From Hyphomicrobiales bacterium (GTDB taxonomy: Bacteria; Pseudomonadota; Alphaproteobacteria; Rhizobiales; Rhizobiaceae), in assembly GCA_900466005.1 (NCBI GenBank), contig UEGQ01000003.1, positions 666,832 through 730,831 on the forward strand: a DNA stretch of 64,000 bases, read 5' to 3'. Position numbers and translations under genes: made by a program. Below the pieces are notes generated by a model. The model saw only the letters and a program-made list of their open reading frames with translations. It was not told the origin of the DNA and made no database searches. Numbering within the stretch: position 1 is the first letter of the stretch; every line of letters begins with the position of its first letter. This document shows, in pieces, positions 1-10,206 of this stretch.

Positions 1-2
1 GG

Positions 3-26
3 CGGGCGAAGCAGGCCGATGTTTAA
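3..26 (+). CDS. possible 3' end of an upstream gene
   Basis: Reading frame 3 is open from the window edge for seven codons and ends at a TAA (24-26). Because hisZ-hisG commonly follow hisS in rhizobia, this could be the last codons of hisS. Seven codons are far too few to identify a protein, so the assignment rests on expected synteny only. Confidence 0.25.
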   Translation, partial: RAKQADV

Positions 27-39
27 GCTCTGCGGCTAT

Positions 40-200
40 CCCCTCCCCAACCCTCCCCACAAGAGGGAGGGGGAAGGTCGGCGCGTGCCGTTGGCCTCGG
101 GGATAACCTCCCCGCTGAGCCAGGCTGGGGGAGCAGGCATCTTCCCCGAGTCCTCTCCTCCCTTGTGGGGGAGATGGGCGGCAGCCCAGAGGGGGTCTTT
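40..200. repeat. rhizobial-type palindromic intergenic element
   Basis: Two C/G-rich arms face each other. A 'ctccccacaag' arm followed by a run of g's lies at about 52-74, and its inverted, slightly diverged counterpart 'cttgtgggggag' lies at about 151-174. The left arm can also fold on itself (ccctccc / gggaggg). Similar pieces occur at 32182-32203 and at the extreme right end of the window, so this looks like a dispersed short intergenic repeat. It sits directly upstream of hisZ. I cannot assign it to a named family without a genome search. Confidence 0.5.
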
Positions 201-224
201 TTCCTCTATCGCAGGAGCCTTCCC

Positions 225-1346
225 ATGCCCCTGATCGACATGCCCGATTTCGCCGCTGACATTCTCGCCGAGTTCGCCGATCGCGGCACCGTGCGGGTCG
301 ACACGCCGGTCATCCAGCCAGCCGAGCCGTTTCTCGACATGGCCGGCGAGGACCTTCGCCGGCGCATCTTCCTGACCGAGAACGAGCGGGGGACGAGCCT
401 CTGCCTGCGGCCGGAATTCACCATTCCCGTCTGTCTCCGCCACATCGAGACGGCGACCGGCACGCCGAAGCGCTACGCCTATCTCGGCGAGGTCTTCCGC
501 CAGCGGCGCGAGGGCGGAAACGAATTCTACCAGGCCGGCATCGAGGACCTCGGCGACACCGCGATCGCCCGTGCCGATGCTCGCGCGATCGGCGACGCCT
601 GGGGCGTGCTCACCCGCCTCCTGCCGCAGCGGCGCCTCTCGGTCGTGCTCGGCGACCAGGCGGTGTTCGAGGCGGTCGTCGAAGCACTCGGCCTGCCTGG
701 CGGCTGGCAGAAGCGGCTGATCCACGCCTTCGGCAACAGCGAGCAGATCGAACAGCTCCTGTGCAAGCTTGCGAGCCCCAACCATGTGCAGGGTCTCGAT
801 CCCGTGGTTGCGAACCTCGTGGCGAACGGCGACGAGGCGGCGCTGATCGCTCATATCGACGCCACCATGCAGGCGACCGGCTATTCCACCAATGCCAGCC
901 GCTCGCCCGTCGAGATCGCCGCGCGGCTGAAGGAGAAGCTGGCGCTCGCGGAGACCCGGCTCGACGGCGCGGCCCTGCTGCTGCTGCGCGAGTTTCTCTC
1001 GCTCGAACTGCCGCTGTCGGAAGCCTCAGCCGCGCTCGCCGGCTTTGCCGATGCGGCTGGCCTCAGGCTCGGGCCGGCGCTCTCGCGGTTCGACGAGCGG
1101 GTCGCGGCGCTTGCCAATATCGGCCTCGATCTCTCCCGGATCATTTATCGTGCCGCCTTCGGCCGTCCGCTCGATTACTATACCGGCCTTGTCTACGAGA
1201 TCGGTGTCGAGGATGTGCCTGCGGTGCTGGCCGGCGGCGGCCGCTTCGACCGGCTGCTGACTCTGCTCGGTGCGGAAAACCATATTCCGGCCGTCGGCTT
1301 CTCGCTGTGGCTTGACCGGATCGAGGCGGCGAGGGCCTCCATATGA
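225..1346 (+). CDS. hisZ: HisZ, ATP phosphoribosyltransferase regulatory subunit
   Basis: A 373-residue histidyl-tRNA synthetase paralogue that lacks aminoacylation activity and serves as the regulatory subunit of the short-form HisG in the first step of histidine synthesis. A class II synthetase-like core is visible: '[18 protein letters not shown]' near residue 95 and '[11 protein letters not shown]' plus a glycine-rich '[10 protein letters not shown]' near residues 320-345. The open frame extends upstream to 165, but the ATG at 225 fits the family N-terminus (MPLIDMPDF). The stop overlaps the hisG start by 4 bp, which implies translational coupling. The short HisG that follows strongly supports HisZ rather than HisS. 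Confidence 0.93.
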   Translation: MPLIDMPDFAADILAEFADRGTVRVDTPVIQPAEPFLDMAGEDLRRRIFLTENERGTSLCLRPEFTIPVCLRHIETATGTPKRYAYLGEVFRQRREGGNEFYQAGIEDLGDTAIARADARAIGDAWGVLTRLLPQRRLSVVLGDQAVFEAVVEALGLPGGWQKRLIHAFGNSEQIEQLLCKLASPNHVQGLDPVVANLVANGDEAALIAHIDATMQATGYSTNASRSPVEIAARLKEKLALAETRLDGAALLLLREFLSLELPLSEASAALAGFADAAGLRLGPALSRFDERVAALANIGLDLSRIIYRAAFGRPLDYYTGLVYEIGVEDVPAVLAGGGRFDRLLTLLGAENHIPAVGFSLWLDRIEAARASI

Positions 1347-2041
1347 CCATCACGATCGCACTCCCCTCCAAGGGCCGGATGAAGGACGACGCCTCGGCGA
1401 TCTTCGAGAAGGCCGGCATGAAGATCGTCGCCGTCGGCAACGACCGTTCCTATCGCGGCCGCGTCGAAGGCTGGGACGACATCGAAATCGCCTTCCTCTC
1501 GGCGTCGGAGATTTCCCGCGAGATCGGCAACGGCACCGTCGATTTCGGCATCACCGGCGAGGACCTGATCCGCGAAGGCTTGGCGGAAGCCGACAAGCGC
1601 GTCGAGATCTGCGCCCGCCTCGGCTTCGGTCATGCCGATGTCGTGGTCGCCGTGCCCGAGATCTGGCTTGATGTCGACAGCATGGCCGACCTCGGCGACG
1701 TCGCTGCCGATTTCCGCACCCGCCACGGCCGGCGGCTCACGATCGCGACGAAATACTGGCGGCTGACGCAGCAGTTCTTCTCGAGCCAGCACGGCATCCA
1801 GCTCTACCGCATCGTCGAGAGCCTCGGTGCGACGGAAGGGGCGCCGGCGGCCGGCCAGGCCGATATCATCGTCGACATCACCTCGACGGGCTCGACGCTC
1901 AGGGCCAACCACCTGAAGATCCTCTCGGACGGCGTGATCCTGAAGTCCGAGGCCTGCCTGGTGCGCGCCCGCAAGGCAAGCCATGAGGGCGACGCGCTGG
2001 TCGGAAAGATCATCGAGGCGGTGCGGCGCGCGGTCGCCTGA
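1343..2041 (+). CDS. hisG: HisG, ATP phosphoribosyltransferase catalytic subunit (short form)
   Basis: Condenses ATP with PRPP to phosphoribosyl-ATP, the first committed step of histidine synthesis. At 232 residues it is the short form, without the C-terminal ACT-like regulatory domain, and it needs HisZ. Family features include the start '[15 protein letters not shown]', the '[12 protein letters not shown]' segment near residue 70, and the PRPP-binding loop '[18 protein letters not shown]' near residues 173-190. Its ATG overlaps the hisZ stop (ATGA). A strong intrinsic terminator lies 33 bp past the stop, so the hisZ-hisG unit ends here. Confidence 0.95.
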   Translation: MTITIALPSKGRMKDDASAIFEKAGMKIVAVGNDRSYRGRVEGWDDIEIAFLSASEISREIGNGTVDFGITGEDLIREGLAEADKRVEICARLGFGHADVVVAVPEIWLDVDSMADLGDVAADFRTRHGRRLTIATKYWRLTQQFFSSQHGIQLYRIVESLGATEGAPAAGQADIIVDITSTGSTLRANHLKILSDGVILKSEACLVRARKASHEGDALVGKIIEAVRRAVA

Positions 2042-2073
2042 TCGTCTCGGTCTTCCTTCCGCCGAACAGCAAG

Positions 2074-2105
2074 GAACCCGCCGGATCGCTCCGGCGGGTT
2101 CTTTC
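2074..2105 (+). terminator. intrinsic terminator of hisZ-hisG
   Basis: A perfect 12-bp stem (gaacccgccgga at 2074-2085, tccggcgggttc at 2090-2101) with a TCGC tetraloop, followed by a short T-rich tail. It lies between convergent hisG and the DoxX gene. Confidence 0.85.
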
Positions 2106-2130
2106 ATTCACGGCAGGGGTGCCTGAAATG

Positions 2131-2574
2131 TCAGGCGATCGCGTAGGCGCCGCGGCGGGCGTCGAGCGAGTAGGCGCCAGGGCCGAAGGTGGCGAGCACG
2201 ATATAGGCGCCGGCGAGCGTGATGTTCTTCATCATCATGATCTGGTTCAGCACGGTCAGCCAGCCGTTGGCGGCAGCCGGGAAGTCCGGAACGTTGATCG
2301 CCGAGCCGTGGAAGACGACGCCGGTGAAGACGCAGAAGGCGGCGAGCAGCCAGCCGGCGATCCGGGTCTGATAGCCGACGAGGACGGCAAGGCCGGCGAC
2401 GAATTCGAAGAGCCCGGCGAGGTAGGCGAGCGCGGTCGCGGCGGGCAGGCCGGCGCCGGCGATCATGCCTGCGGTGGCGCTCGGGTCGGCAAGCTTGCCG
2501 AAGCCGGAATAGATGAAGATGAAGGACAAGAGGACGCGGCCGAGAAGGATGGCCAGGTTGTTGGCGTTCGACAT
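2131..2574 (-). CDS. DoxX family membrane protein
   Basis: A 147-residue inner-membrane protein of the DoxX family (four predicted helices). The first helix carries 'LGRVLLSFIFIYSGFGKL', the typical DoxX opening; later helices include 'LAYLAGLFEFVAGLAVLVG' and 'TGVVFHG'. DoxX proteins have been linked to quinone or redox processes in the membrane, but no specific reaction can be given from sequence. The frame runs upstream to 2688. The ATG at 2574 was chosen because an AGGAG-like ribosome site precedes it and it begins at the family N-terminus (MSNANNLAILLGR). Confidence 0.85.
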   Translation of the reverse strand: MSNANNLAILLGRVLLSFIFIYSGFGKLADPSATAGMIAGAGLPAATALAYLAGLFEFVAGLAVLVGYQTRIAGWLLAAFCVFTGVVFHGSAINVPDFPAAANGWLTVLNQIMMMKNITLAGAYIVLATFGPGAYSLDARRGAYAIA

Positions 2575-2733
2575 GAAAGGCTCCTGTTTGCGTGTGCCTG
2601 CATGCAGGCGGTCAATGACGATTTCGCAAACCTTTTCCCACGCATCCACTGTTGCGGATAGATGCACAACTCTTGACTCTTCGTTCAAGAATAGGGAACA
2701 ACAGCCGTCGGGGCCGGCCGGCGTCTCCTGTCC

Positions 2734-3189
2734 TCAGGCGTAGATGCTGGCCTCCAGGGCCGGCGTCAGCCGAAACCGCGGGAACATGAAGACGCCGCAG
2801 ATGCTGCCGGCTGCACCGTCTTCGAGCCCTTTCGTTTCGGCAATACAGAAGACCGGCTGTCGATACTCCCGCTCGGATACGATCGTGGTCGAATAACAGA
2901 AACTCGAGGACGCGGTCGCCGCCTGCTCGAAGAGGTCGAGGACGAGCACACGGTCATGAGGATCGTAGCAGCGCGTCATATTGAGAAGACCGCATTCCGG
3001 CCCGTCGAGGCCGTGCAGGAGGGTGGCACATTCTCCGAGACGGATGATTCCGTTGGCGAGATCGCCGGTCCAGGATTCCGAAACGGTGAACCGCGACAAG
3101 CCGTCGGCATCGTCGCCGTCCGTCGGCAGGTGCTGCATGGGATGTGCGGCGAGGGTAGTTCTGGCAATCTTAAACAAGGCATTCCCCAA
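2734..3189 (-). CDS. hypothetical protein
   Basis: I do not recognise this protein. It is up to 151 residues long, soluble (no signal peptide or membrane helix visible), moderately acidic and rich in cysteine for its size (about six). The ending 'CGVFMFPRFRLTPALEASIYA' and the mixed alpha/beta composition could fit a small PAS-like or sensor fold, but that is a guess. The start is uncertain: the longest reading uses a TTG at 3189, and an in-frame ATG lies at 3138. Neither has a convincing ribosome site. It is followed on the same strand by the DoxX gene, 159 bp away. The upstream region is dense in dyads. Confidence 0.6.
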   Translation of the reverse strand: MGNALFKIARTTLAAHPMQHLPTDGDDADGLSRFTVSESWTGDLANGIIRLGECATLLHGLDGPECGLLNMTRCYDPHDRVLVLDLFEQAATASSSFCYSTTIVSEREYRQPVFCIAETKGLEDGAAGSICGVFMFPRFRLTPALEASIYA

Positions 3190-3464
3190 AGTCGAAGCCG
3201 ATGGCCAGGGCCGTCCGGGTTCAGTTTCGGTCAGTGTGGTTTAAGCTACGCGTCGGTAGGGACCGGCAGGTCGCCGCGCCCTTCCATGGCACCAGAACGA
3301 AGACGTCCGGAACTAACGCTTCCGGCGAATCCGTGGTGTATATTATCTCTTTCTTAATGACAGGCAATGTCGAAACGGGAGCCGCGTACCTACTCCGGGT
3401 AGTGCAAGATCTCCAGACCGTCTGTCCGGGGCGGAGTAGTAAAATCGAAGTAGGGAAGCGGCAA

Positions 3465-3487
3465 AACTGTCCCGTCATGGGACAGTT
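3465..3487. promoter_or_regulatory. perfect dyad, candidate operator
   Basis: Arms AACTGTCCC (3465-3473) and GGGACAGTT (3479-3487) are exact inverted copies around the spacer GTCAT. There is no T-run on either side, so a protein-binding site is more likely than a terminator. It lies about 280 bp upstream of the hypothetical gene on the minus strand. The regulator is unknown. Confidence 0.4.
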
Positions 3488-3712
3488 CTCAGAAAGCGAT
3501 ATAAACTTTGCAGAATGCCTGCAATTGGAATTTTCGACAGGAGGAAGTTCTTTCGCGACTTTTTGCGGGAAACATCGAAGGCGGCGAAAGTCGTCTCGGG
3601 CGGTTGCGCACTTCTTCGCGTGAAACGGGTTGGAGGCGGGAGCGTGGCACCGCAGTCCCGTTGATCGGGCGAGGGAACGGTGAGCCCCCCTGCGTCGGTG
3701 ATTCGTGCAACG

Positions 3713-3744
3713 GAAAAGGGCGGGCCTTGCGGCCCGCCCTTTCC
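3713..3744 (-). terminator. intrinsic terminator downstream of groESL
   Basis: A perfect 12-bp stem (aaagggcgggcc at 3715-3726 with ggcccgcccttt at 3731-3742) and a 4-nt loop. Reading leftward, the stem is followed by a T-rich tail, so it can end the groESL transcript. Confidence 0.8.
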
Positions 3745-3780
3745 TTATCCGTCAATGCGGATCGGCTTAGGTCATGTTCG

Positions 3781-3824
3781 CTGATCGTAATCGACTATGC
3801 CGATCACATCATGTCCATGCCGCC
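3781..3824 (-). repeat. diverged tandem copy of the groEL 3' end
   Basis: Positions 3781-3824 match 3882-3925 at 39 of 44 bases. The match covers the last codons of groEL (Gly-Gly-Met-Asp-Met-Met), its TGA stop and the first downstream bases. The copy therefore encodes the same six-residue tail and stop, but nothing upstream of it is GroEL-like. A 10-bp perfect hairpin (3826-3850) separates the copies. It is best read as a relic of a local tandem duplication. Confidence 0.8.
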
Positions 3825-3904
3825 TCTTCAGGCCGCTTGACGGCCTGAAGCACTTTTGGTGATGGGCGGCTCTTATGGACGATGATCGCGATCGGCTAGG
3901 CCGA

Positions 3905-5560
<1,656 letters not shown>

Positions 5561-5610
5561 TCAGCCCACTGGTGAATTGTTGATGTTTCGGGAAAAAGGG
5601 AACCGGCCGA

Positions 5611-5907
5611 TCAGCCGATGATGCCCATGATGTCGGCTTCCTTCATGATGAGAAGGTCGACGCCGTCGAGCTTGACTTCGGTGCCCGACCACTTGCCGAA
5701 GAGCACGCGGTCGCCGACCTTGACGTCGAGCGCAACGACCTTGCCGTTTTCGTCGCGGGCGCCGGGGCCGACGGCGACGATTTCGCCCTCAGCGGGCTTT
5801 TCCTTGGCGGTGTCGGGAATGATGATCCCGCCCTTGGTCTTTTCTTCGGATTCCACGCGACGAACAACGACGCGGTCATGAAGCGGACGGAATTTGGTGT
5901 TTGCCAT
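5611..5907 (-). CDS. groES: GroES co-chaperonin, 10 kDa
   Basis: A 98-residue heptameric lid for GroEL. The family start '[12 protein letters not shown]', the mobile loop '[18 protein letters not shown]' (about residues 20-38) and the ending '[14 protein letters not shown]' are all present. It is the first gene of the groES-groEL operon. The ATG at 5907 has an AGGGA-type ribosome site. The leader contains a CIRCE element, so HrcA repression is expected. Confidence 0.98.
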   Translation of the reverse strand: MANTKFRPLHDRVVVRRVESEEKTKGGIIIPDTAKEKPAEGEIVAVGPGARDENGKVVALDVKVGDRVLFGKWSGTEVKLDGVDLLIMKEADIMGIIG

Positions 5908-5966
5908 TGTCTAATCCCTCGATCAAATGACATCTACGGGACGAGAACCGCCCCGTATCGATATGA

Positions 5967-5993
5967 TTAGCACTCGCCTTTGATGAGTGCTAG
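5967..5993. promoter_or_regulatory. CIRCE element (HrcA operator)
   Basis: Arms TTAGCACTC (5967-5975) and GAGTGCTAG (5985-5993) with a 9-bp spacer match the CIRCE consensus except for the last base. It lies 60 bp upstream of the groES ATG, around the expected transcription start, the usual place for HrcA repression. Confidence 0.95.
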
Positions 5994-6001
5994 CGCGACC
6001 G

Positions 6002-6029
6002 ATTTAGGGAGCGCGCGGAGGGGAGTCAA
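6002..6029 (-). promoter_or_regulatory. predicted groESL promoter
   Basis: On the minus strand a -35-like TTGACT (6024-6029) and a -10-like CTAAAT (6002-6007) are 16 bp apart. They place the start of transcription at or inside the CIRCE element. A heat-shock sigma factor could use an overlapping site. This is prediction only. Confidence 0.5.
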
Positions 6030-6132
6030 GAACCGCGTCGAAAAATGCGGCTTGGCCTGAGAAAATACTTTCGGAACCAGTTAATAGGGGCGGGTAAGCC
6101 GGGCGGCTAGGCCCGGCTTCGCGATGTCGGCC

Positions 6133-6474
6133 TCAGATTGCGAGGCCGGCATAGGTGCCGAACTCGGCGACGATGCCGCGCTCGGCCATGAAGGCCTTCG
6201 GATCGAAGCCGACCGCGCCGTAGAAATCGGCAACCTTCGCCTTGGCATCGTTGAGCGCCTTCTGGCTTTCCCACTCGACGACGGTGACGACGTGCACGGT
6301 CTCGCCGCCGTCGGCAATGGCGACCTTGTTGTAGAGGCAGCCGGGCAGCGTGTCGAAATAGCCGTGGATGATGGCCAGGCGATCTTCGAGCGCGGTGCGA
6401 TGATCCGCGGGGCAGGTCAGGCGGTCGACGCGGAAGATGGAGGTGCGGCTTTTCGTTACGGTCATGACGTTCAT
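6133..6474 (-). CDS. antibiotic biosynthesis monooxygenase-fold (ABM) protein
   Basis: A 113-residue single-domain protein with the small ferredoxin-like ABM fold. Visible marks are 'FRVDRLTCPADHRTALEDRL', 'HGYFDTLPGCLYNKVA' and 'TVVEWESQKALNDAKAKV', where the Trp-Glu-Ser strand and following helix are typical. Such proteins act as small cofactor-free monooxygenases or quinol-modifying enzymes, but many are uncharacterised and the substrate is unknown. The frame continues upstream into chrA antisense. The ATG at 6474 was chosen because AGGAA precedes it; an ATG at 6465 is an alternative. Confidence 0.75.
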   Translation of the reverse strand: MNVMTVTKSRTSIFRVDRLTCPADHRTALEDRLAIIHGYFDTLPGCLYNKVAIADGGETVHVVTVVEWESQKALNDAKAKVADFYGAVGFDPKAFMAERGIVAEFGTYAGLAI

Positions 6475-6697
6475 TTTCGGAGTTCCTGAACATGGTTTTG
6501 CTGACAACGCAGGCGAGGGTGGGACCTCAACCAATGTTGAGGTCAATAGGGTCGCGAACTTTTCGGAGTGAGCGCAGGTTGCCCTGACCGCAGAATGGCT
6601 TAGGGTCGGCCGCATAGCTGGGGTCTGCCTTCGCAAAACTGTCGGAGAGGCGTGATAGTGGCCGGCCGGATCGAGGTGCGCAGGGGAGGGACAAGGC

Positions 6698-8083
6698 TTG
6701 GAAGCCGCTAAGGATTGGACGGAAGGGCCGCGACCGGCCTTCTCCGAGCTCGTCTCGACCTTCGCGACGATCGGGGTCCTGAGCTTTGGCGGCCCGGCGG
6801 CACAGATCGGCCTGATGCACCGGATCGCCGTCGACGAGAAGCGCTGGATATCCGAGGAGCGCTTCCTGCATGCACTCAACTACTGCATGCTGCTGCCGGG
6901 TCCCGAGGCGCAGCAGCTCGCGACCTATATCGGCTGGCTGCTGCACGGCGTTCGTGGCGGGATGGTCGCCGGCCTGCTCTTCGTCCTGCCCGGACTTGCC
7001 GTCATCCTCGGCCTGTCGACGGCCTACGCCCTCTACCAGGATACGACTTGGCTCGCGGGCCTGTTCTTCGGGCTGAAGGCGGCCGTGCTGGCAATCGTCG
7101 TCGAGGCGGTCATTCGCATCGGCCGCCGGGCGTTGAAAAGCCGCTTTCATCGCCTCGTGGCACTCCTCGCCTTCCTTTCGCTTTTCCTGTTTTCGGTGCC
7201 GTTTCCTTTGGTGGTGCTGCTCGCCGGGGTCGCGGGTTTCCTCGCGGTGCGCGCCGCCCCGGTCGTTCCGGCCGCCATCGTCGAGGCCTTCAGTCCGGAG
7301 GACCGCCGGATGCCGGGCGGCCTCCTTTCGGGCCGTGCCGTGTTCGTGCTCCTCTTCTGGGTCGCGGTGTGGCAGGCGCCGTTGCTCCTGCTTTCGCTCG
7401 GCGCTCCCGGCGGTGCATTCTCCGCGGTCTTCGCCTTCTTCTCGAAGATGGCGCTCGTCACCTTCGGCGGCGCCTATGCCGTGCTCGCCTATGTCGCACA
7501 GGTGGCGGTGGAAACGCACCACTGGCTGAACCCCGGCGAGATGCTCGACGGACTGGCGCTCGCCGAAACGACGCCGGGACCGCTGGTCCTTGTTCTCTCC
7601 TTCGTCGGCTTCCTCGCTGGTTATCGCGATCCAGGTCTCGTCGGCGGGGTTGCAGGCGGCGTGCTCGGCGCCTTGCTTGCCGCCTGGGCCACCTTCGTGC
7701 CGAGCTTCATATGGATCTTCGCCGGCGCCCCCCATGTCGAGCGGCTGCGCGGCAACCGGCTGCTGACGGGTGCGCTTTCGGCGATCACCGCCGCCGTCGT
7801 CGGCGTGATCCTCAATCTTGCCGTCTGGTTCGCCCTGCATGCCCTCTTCGCCGAGGTGCGACGGTTCGTGCTCTGGCCCGGCTTCGGAGGAAAGGGGCTC
7901 GACGGTGCGCCGGGCTTCTTTTCCGTCTCGGTCAGCCTGCCGGACCCGGCGACGCTCGATCCCGCGGCCCTCGCGGTATCGCTCCTCTCGGCGCTCCTCG
8001 TCTTCCGGTTCGGGTTCGGGATCGGCCGGGTGCTCGCCGTGGCCGCCGCGTCTGGTCTGGCGCTGCGGCTTGTCATTTCCTGA
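6698..8083 (+). CDS. chrA: ChrA chromate transporter (two-domain CHR family)
   Basis: A 461-residue inner-membrane protein that exports chromate in characterised members. It has two CHR domains. The first carries 'SFGGPAAQIGLMHR', 'KRWISEERFL' and 'LLPGPEAQQLATYIGW' (residues 25-85). The second repeats the pattern as 'FGGAYAVLAYVAQ', 'WLNPGEMLDGLALAE' and 'TTPGPLVLVLSFVGF' (about residues 245-310). A TTG start at 6698 is used because a GGGGAGGG ribosome site lies just upstream. No chrB or other chromate gene is adjacent, so the physiological substrate (chromate or a related oxyanion) is unproven. Confidence 0.9.
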   Translation: MEAAKDWTEGPRPAFSELVSTFATIGVLSFGGPAAQIGLMHRIAVDEKRWISEERFLHALNYCMLLPGPEAQQLATYIGWLLHGVRGGMVAGLLFVLPGLAVILGLSTAYALYQDTTWLAGLFFGLKAAVLAIVVEAVIRIGRRALKSRFHRLVALLAFLSLFLFSVPFPLVVLLAGVAGFLAVRAAPVVPAAIVEAFSPEDRRMPGGLLSGRAVFVLLFWVAVWQAPLLLLSLGAPGGAFSAVFAFFSKMALVTFGGAYAVLAYVAQVAVETHHWLNPGEMLDGLALAETTPGPLVLVLSFVGFLAGYRDPGLVGGVAGGVLGALLAAWATFVPSFIWIFAGAPHVERLRGNRLLTGALSAITAAVVGVILNLAVWFALHALFAEVRRFVLWPGFGGKGLDGAPGFFSVSVSLPDPATLDPAALAVSLLSALLVFRFGFGIGRVLAVAAASGLALRLVIS

Positions 8084-8203
8084 GCGCCGGCTTGAACAAC
8101 GGCCCCCTCGGGCATATTTCCGCAAACGGCTGCAAATCCCCTTGCCTTGCCGGCTCTCCTTTGCGATGTCAGCCGGGACCGTTTTCCATGACAGGACCGA
8201 GGA

Positions 8204-9055
8204 ATGCCCGAACACATTTCCAGCTTGAACGACGTCTGCGACCGTTACGACGTGATCCTCTGCGACGTCTGGGGCGTGCTGCACAACGGCGTCGACGCCT
8301 TCTCCTCGGCCTCGGAGGCGCTGACCGAAGCGCGCGGCAAGGGCTTGTCCGTCGTGCTGATCACCAATTCCCCGCGTCCGTCGCCCGGCGTGATCAGCCA
8401 GCTGAAGACCATCGGCGTCGCCGATACCGCCTATGACCGGATCGTGACGTCCGGCGACGTGACCCGGAAGCTGATCGCCGAGGGACCATCGAAGGTCTTC
8501 TTTCTCGGACCGGACCGCGATCTCTCGCTCCTCGACGGCCTGCATGTCCAGGCGGTCGCACAGGACGCTGCGGAAGCGATCGTCTGTACCGGCTTCTTCG
8601 ACGACGAGACGGAGGTGCCGGAAGATTATCACGACATGCTCACCGCATTCTCCGCCCGTGGGGTGCCGCTCATCTGCGCCAATCCGGACCTGATCGTCGA
8701 GCGCGGGGCGCGGATGATCCCGTGCGCCGGCGCGGTCGCCGCCTATTACGAACAGCTCGGCGGCACGACGTGGATCGCCGGCAAGCCGCACCGGCCGATC
8801 TACGAGGCCGCCCTTGCCGCCGCCCGCGAGCAGCGCGGTGCCGACTTCCCGGTCTCGCGTGTGCTGGCGATCGGCGACGGCCTGCCGACCGACGTGCGCG
8901 GCGCACTCGATGCCGGGCTCGATCTCCTCTATGTGAGCGGCGGCATCCATGCCGGCGAATACACCGTCAACGGCCGCACCGACGAGGCGATCCTGAAGGC
9001 CTATCTCGCCCGCGAGAAGGTGGCGCCGAAGTGGTGGATGCAGAGGCTCGCCTGA
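8204..9055 (+). CDS. HAD-superfamily class IIA hydrolase (TIGR01459-like)
   Basis: A 283-residue phosphatase of the NagD-like class IIA HAD group. Motif I is 'ILCDVWGVLHNG' (residues 18-29), where Trp stands between the usual Asp and Gly, as in the rhizobial subfamily TIGR01459. Motif II is 'VLITNSPRPS', and the C-terminal Mg-site motif is 'VLAIGDGLPTDVRGALDAGLD'. The substrate is not known. It is followed by ribF 27 bp away on the same strand, so the two may be co-transcribed, which hints at but does not prove a nucleotide or flavin phosphate substrate. Confidence 0.88.
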   Translation: MPEHISSLNDVCDRYDVILCDVWGVLHNGVDAFSSASEALTEARGKGLSVVLITNSPRPSPGVISQLKTIGVADTAYDRIVTSGDVTRKLIAEGPSKVFFLGPDRDLSLLDGLHVQAVAQDAAEAIVCTGFFDDETEVPEDYHDMLTAFSARGVPLICANPDLIVERGARMIPCAGAVAAYYEQLGGTTWIAGKPHRPIYEAALAAAREQRGADFPVSRVLAIGDGLPTDVRGALDAGLDLLYVSGGIHAGEYTVNGRTDEAILKAYLAREKVAPKWWMQRLA

Positions 9056-9082
9056 CGCGAGGGTAGTTCGCAGGGACAACGC

Positions 9083-10063
9083 ATGACCGTCTTTCACCGC
9101 AACGAGAAGAAGAAGCCTCTGCCGGAAAAGCTGAAGGGCGGCGTGATCGCCATCGGCAATTTCGACGGCGTGCACCGCGGCCATCAGAGCGTCTTGAGCC
9201 GCGCGCTCGACCTGGCGAAGAGCCGCCACGTGCCGGCGCTGGTGCTGACGTTCGAGCCGCATCCGCGCACCGTGTTCAACCCGGAGAAACCGGTCTTCCG
9301 GCTGACGCCCGCGCCGCTGCGCGCCCGTATCCTCGAAGCCTTGGGCTTCCACTCGGTCATTGAATATCCCTTCGACCGCGAATTTTCCCAGCGCTCTGCC
9401 GACGACTTCGTGCACGCGGTCCTGATCAGCTGGCTCGGCGCGAGCGAGGTCGTGACCGGCTTCGATTTCCATTTCGGCAGGGGCAGGGAAGGCGGCCCGG
9501 CCTTCCTGATGGAGGCGGGGCGGACGAACGGTTTCGGTGTCACCCTGATCGACGCCTTTCGCGACGAGAACGCCGACGTCGTGTCATCGAGCCGCATCCG
9601 CGCGTGCCTTGGCGAAGGTGACGTCTCCGAGGCGGCGGGGCTTCTCGGCTACCGCTATACGATCGAAGCCGAGGTGATCGGTGGCCAGAAGCTCGGCCGC
9701 ACCCTCGGCTATCCGACAGCCAACATGGCGCTGCCGCCGGAAACGGAGCTGAAGCCCGGCATCTATGCCGTCCGCCTGCGCCGCGCCGACGGTTCGCTGC
9801 ACGACGGCGTGGCGAGCTTCGGCTTCCGTCCGACTGTCACCGAGGACGGCGCGCCGTTGCTCGAAACCTTCGTCTTCGATTTCTCCGCCGATCTCTACGG
9901 CGAAGTCTGTGCCGTCTCCTTCTTCGGACGCTTGCGCGACGAACTGAAGTTCGCGGGCCTCGAACCGCTGGTCGCGCAGATCCGCCGCGACGAGGAGGAG
10001 GCGCGGGCGCTGCTTGCCGGCGTCCAGCCGATCAGCGCGCTCGACCGCAAGATCGCCTTCTGA
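9083..10063 (+). CDS. ribF: bifunctional riboflavin kinase / FMN adenylyltransferase
   Basis: Makes FMN and then FAD from riboflavin in the cytosol. At 326 residues it has both domains. The N-terminal nucleotidyltransferase has 'AIGNFDGVHRGHQSVL' (residues 23-38) and 'GFDFHFGRGREGG' near residue 130. The C-terminal riboflavin kinase has 'LGRTLGYPTANMALP' (about 205-218) and the 'GIYAV' strand. The ATG at 9083 is 27 bp after the HAD gene. No FMN riboswitch is visible upstream. Confidence 0.96.
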   Translation: MTVFHRNEKKKPLPEKLKGGVIAIGNFDGVHRGHQSVLSRALDLAKSRHVPALVLTFEPHPRTVFNPEKPVFRLTPAPLRARILEALGFHSVIEYPFDREFSQRSADDFVHAVLISWLGASEVVTGFDFHFGRGREGGPAFLMEAGRTNGFGVTLIDAFRDENADVVSSSRIRACLGEGDVSEAAGLLGYRYTIEAEVIGGQKLGRTLGYPTANMALPPETELKPGIYAVRLRRADGSLHDGVASFGFRPTVTEDGAPLLETFVFDFSADLYGEVCAVSFFGRLRDELKFAGLEPLVAQIRRDEEEARALLAGVQPISALDRKIAF

Positions 10064-10206
10064 GCCTGTTCTTTTCTGCGCTTTGCCCGGGAGCCGCAAA
10101 AGCGTTTCCGCGCGGGCGGCGGAAATATAAGGAAATTTCTATATCACGCGTGCCGCGACCGATAGAGTCCGGCCATTCTCGCCGCCAGCCTCCCAGGATC
10201 GATTGC

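Larger units (their letters stand above)
3190..3904. other. 715-bp intergenic region with dyads, terminator and groEL-tail copy
   Basis: No convincing gene is present. Open frames here run across the terminator and the groEL-tail copy and look fortuitous. Visible from left to right: an inverted pair CTACTCC (3390-3396) / GGAGTAG (3433-3439), a perfect 9-5-9 dyad (3465-3487), the groESL terminator (3713-3744), a 44-bp diverged copy of the groEL 3' end (3781-3824), and a 10-bp perfect hairpin (3826-3850). The left part is presumably the control region of the hypothetical gene ending at 2734. Confidence 0.6.

Noticed and set aside
3508..3840. 110-codon plus-strand frame in the intergenic region beside groEL
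   Set aside because: It runs through the groESL terminator and the antisense of the groEL-tail copy and has no ribosome site.
6527..9472. 981-codon minus-strand open frame opposite chrA, the HAD gene and ribF
   Set aside because: Antisense shadow of three recognised genes; composition unlike a protein.
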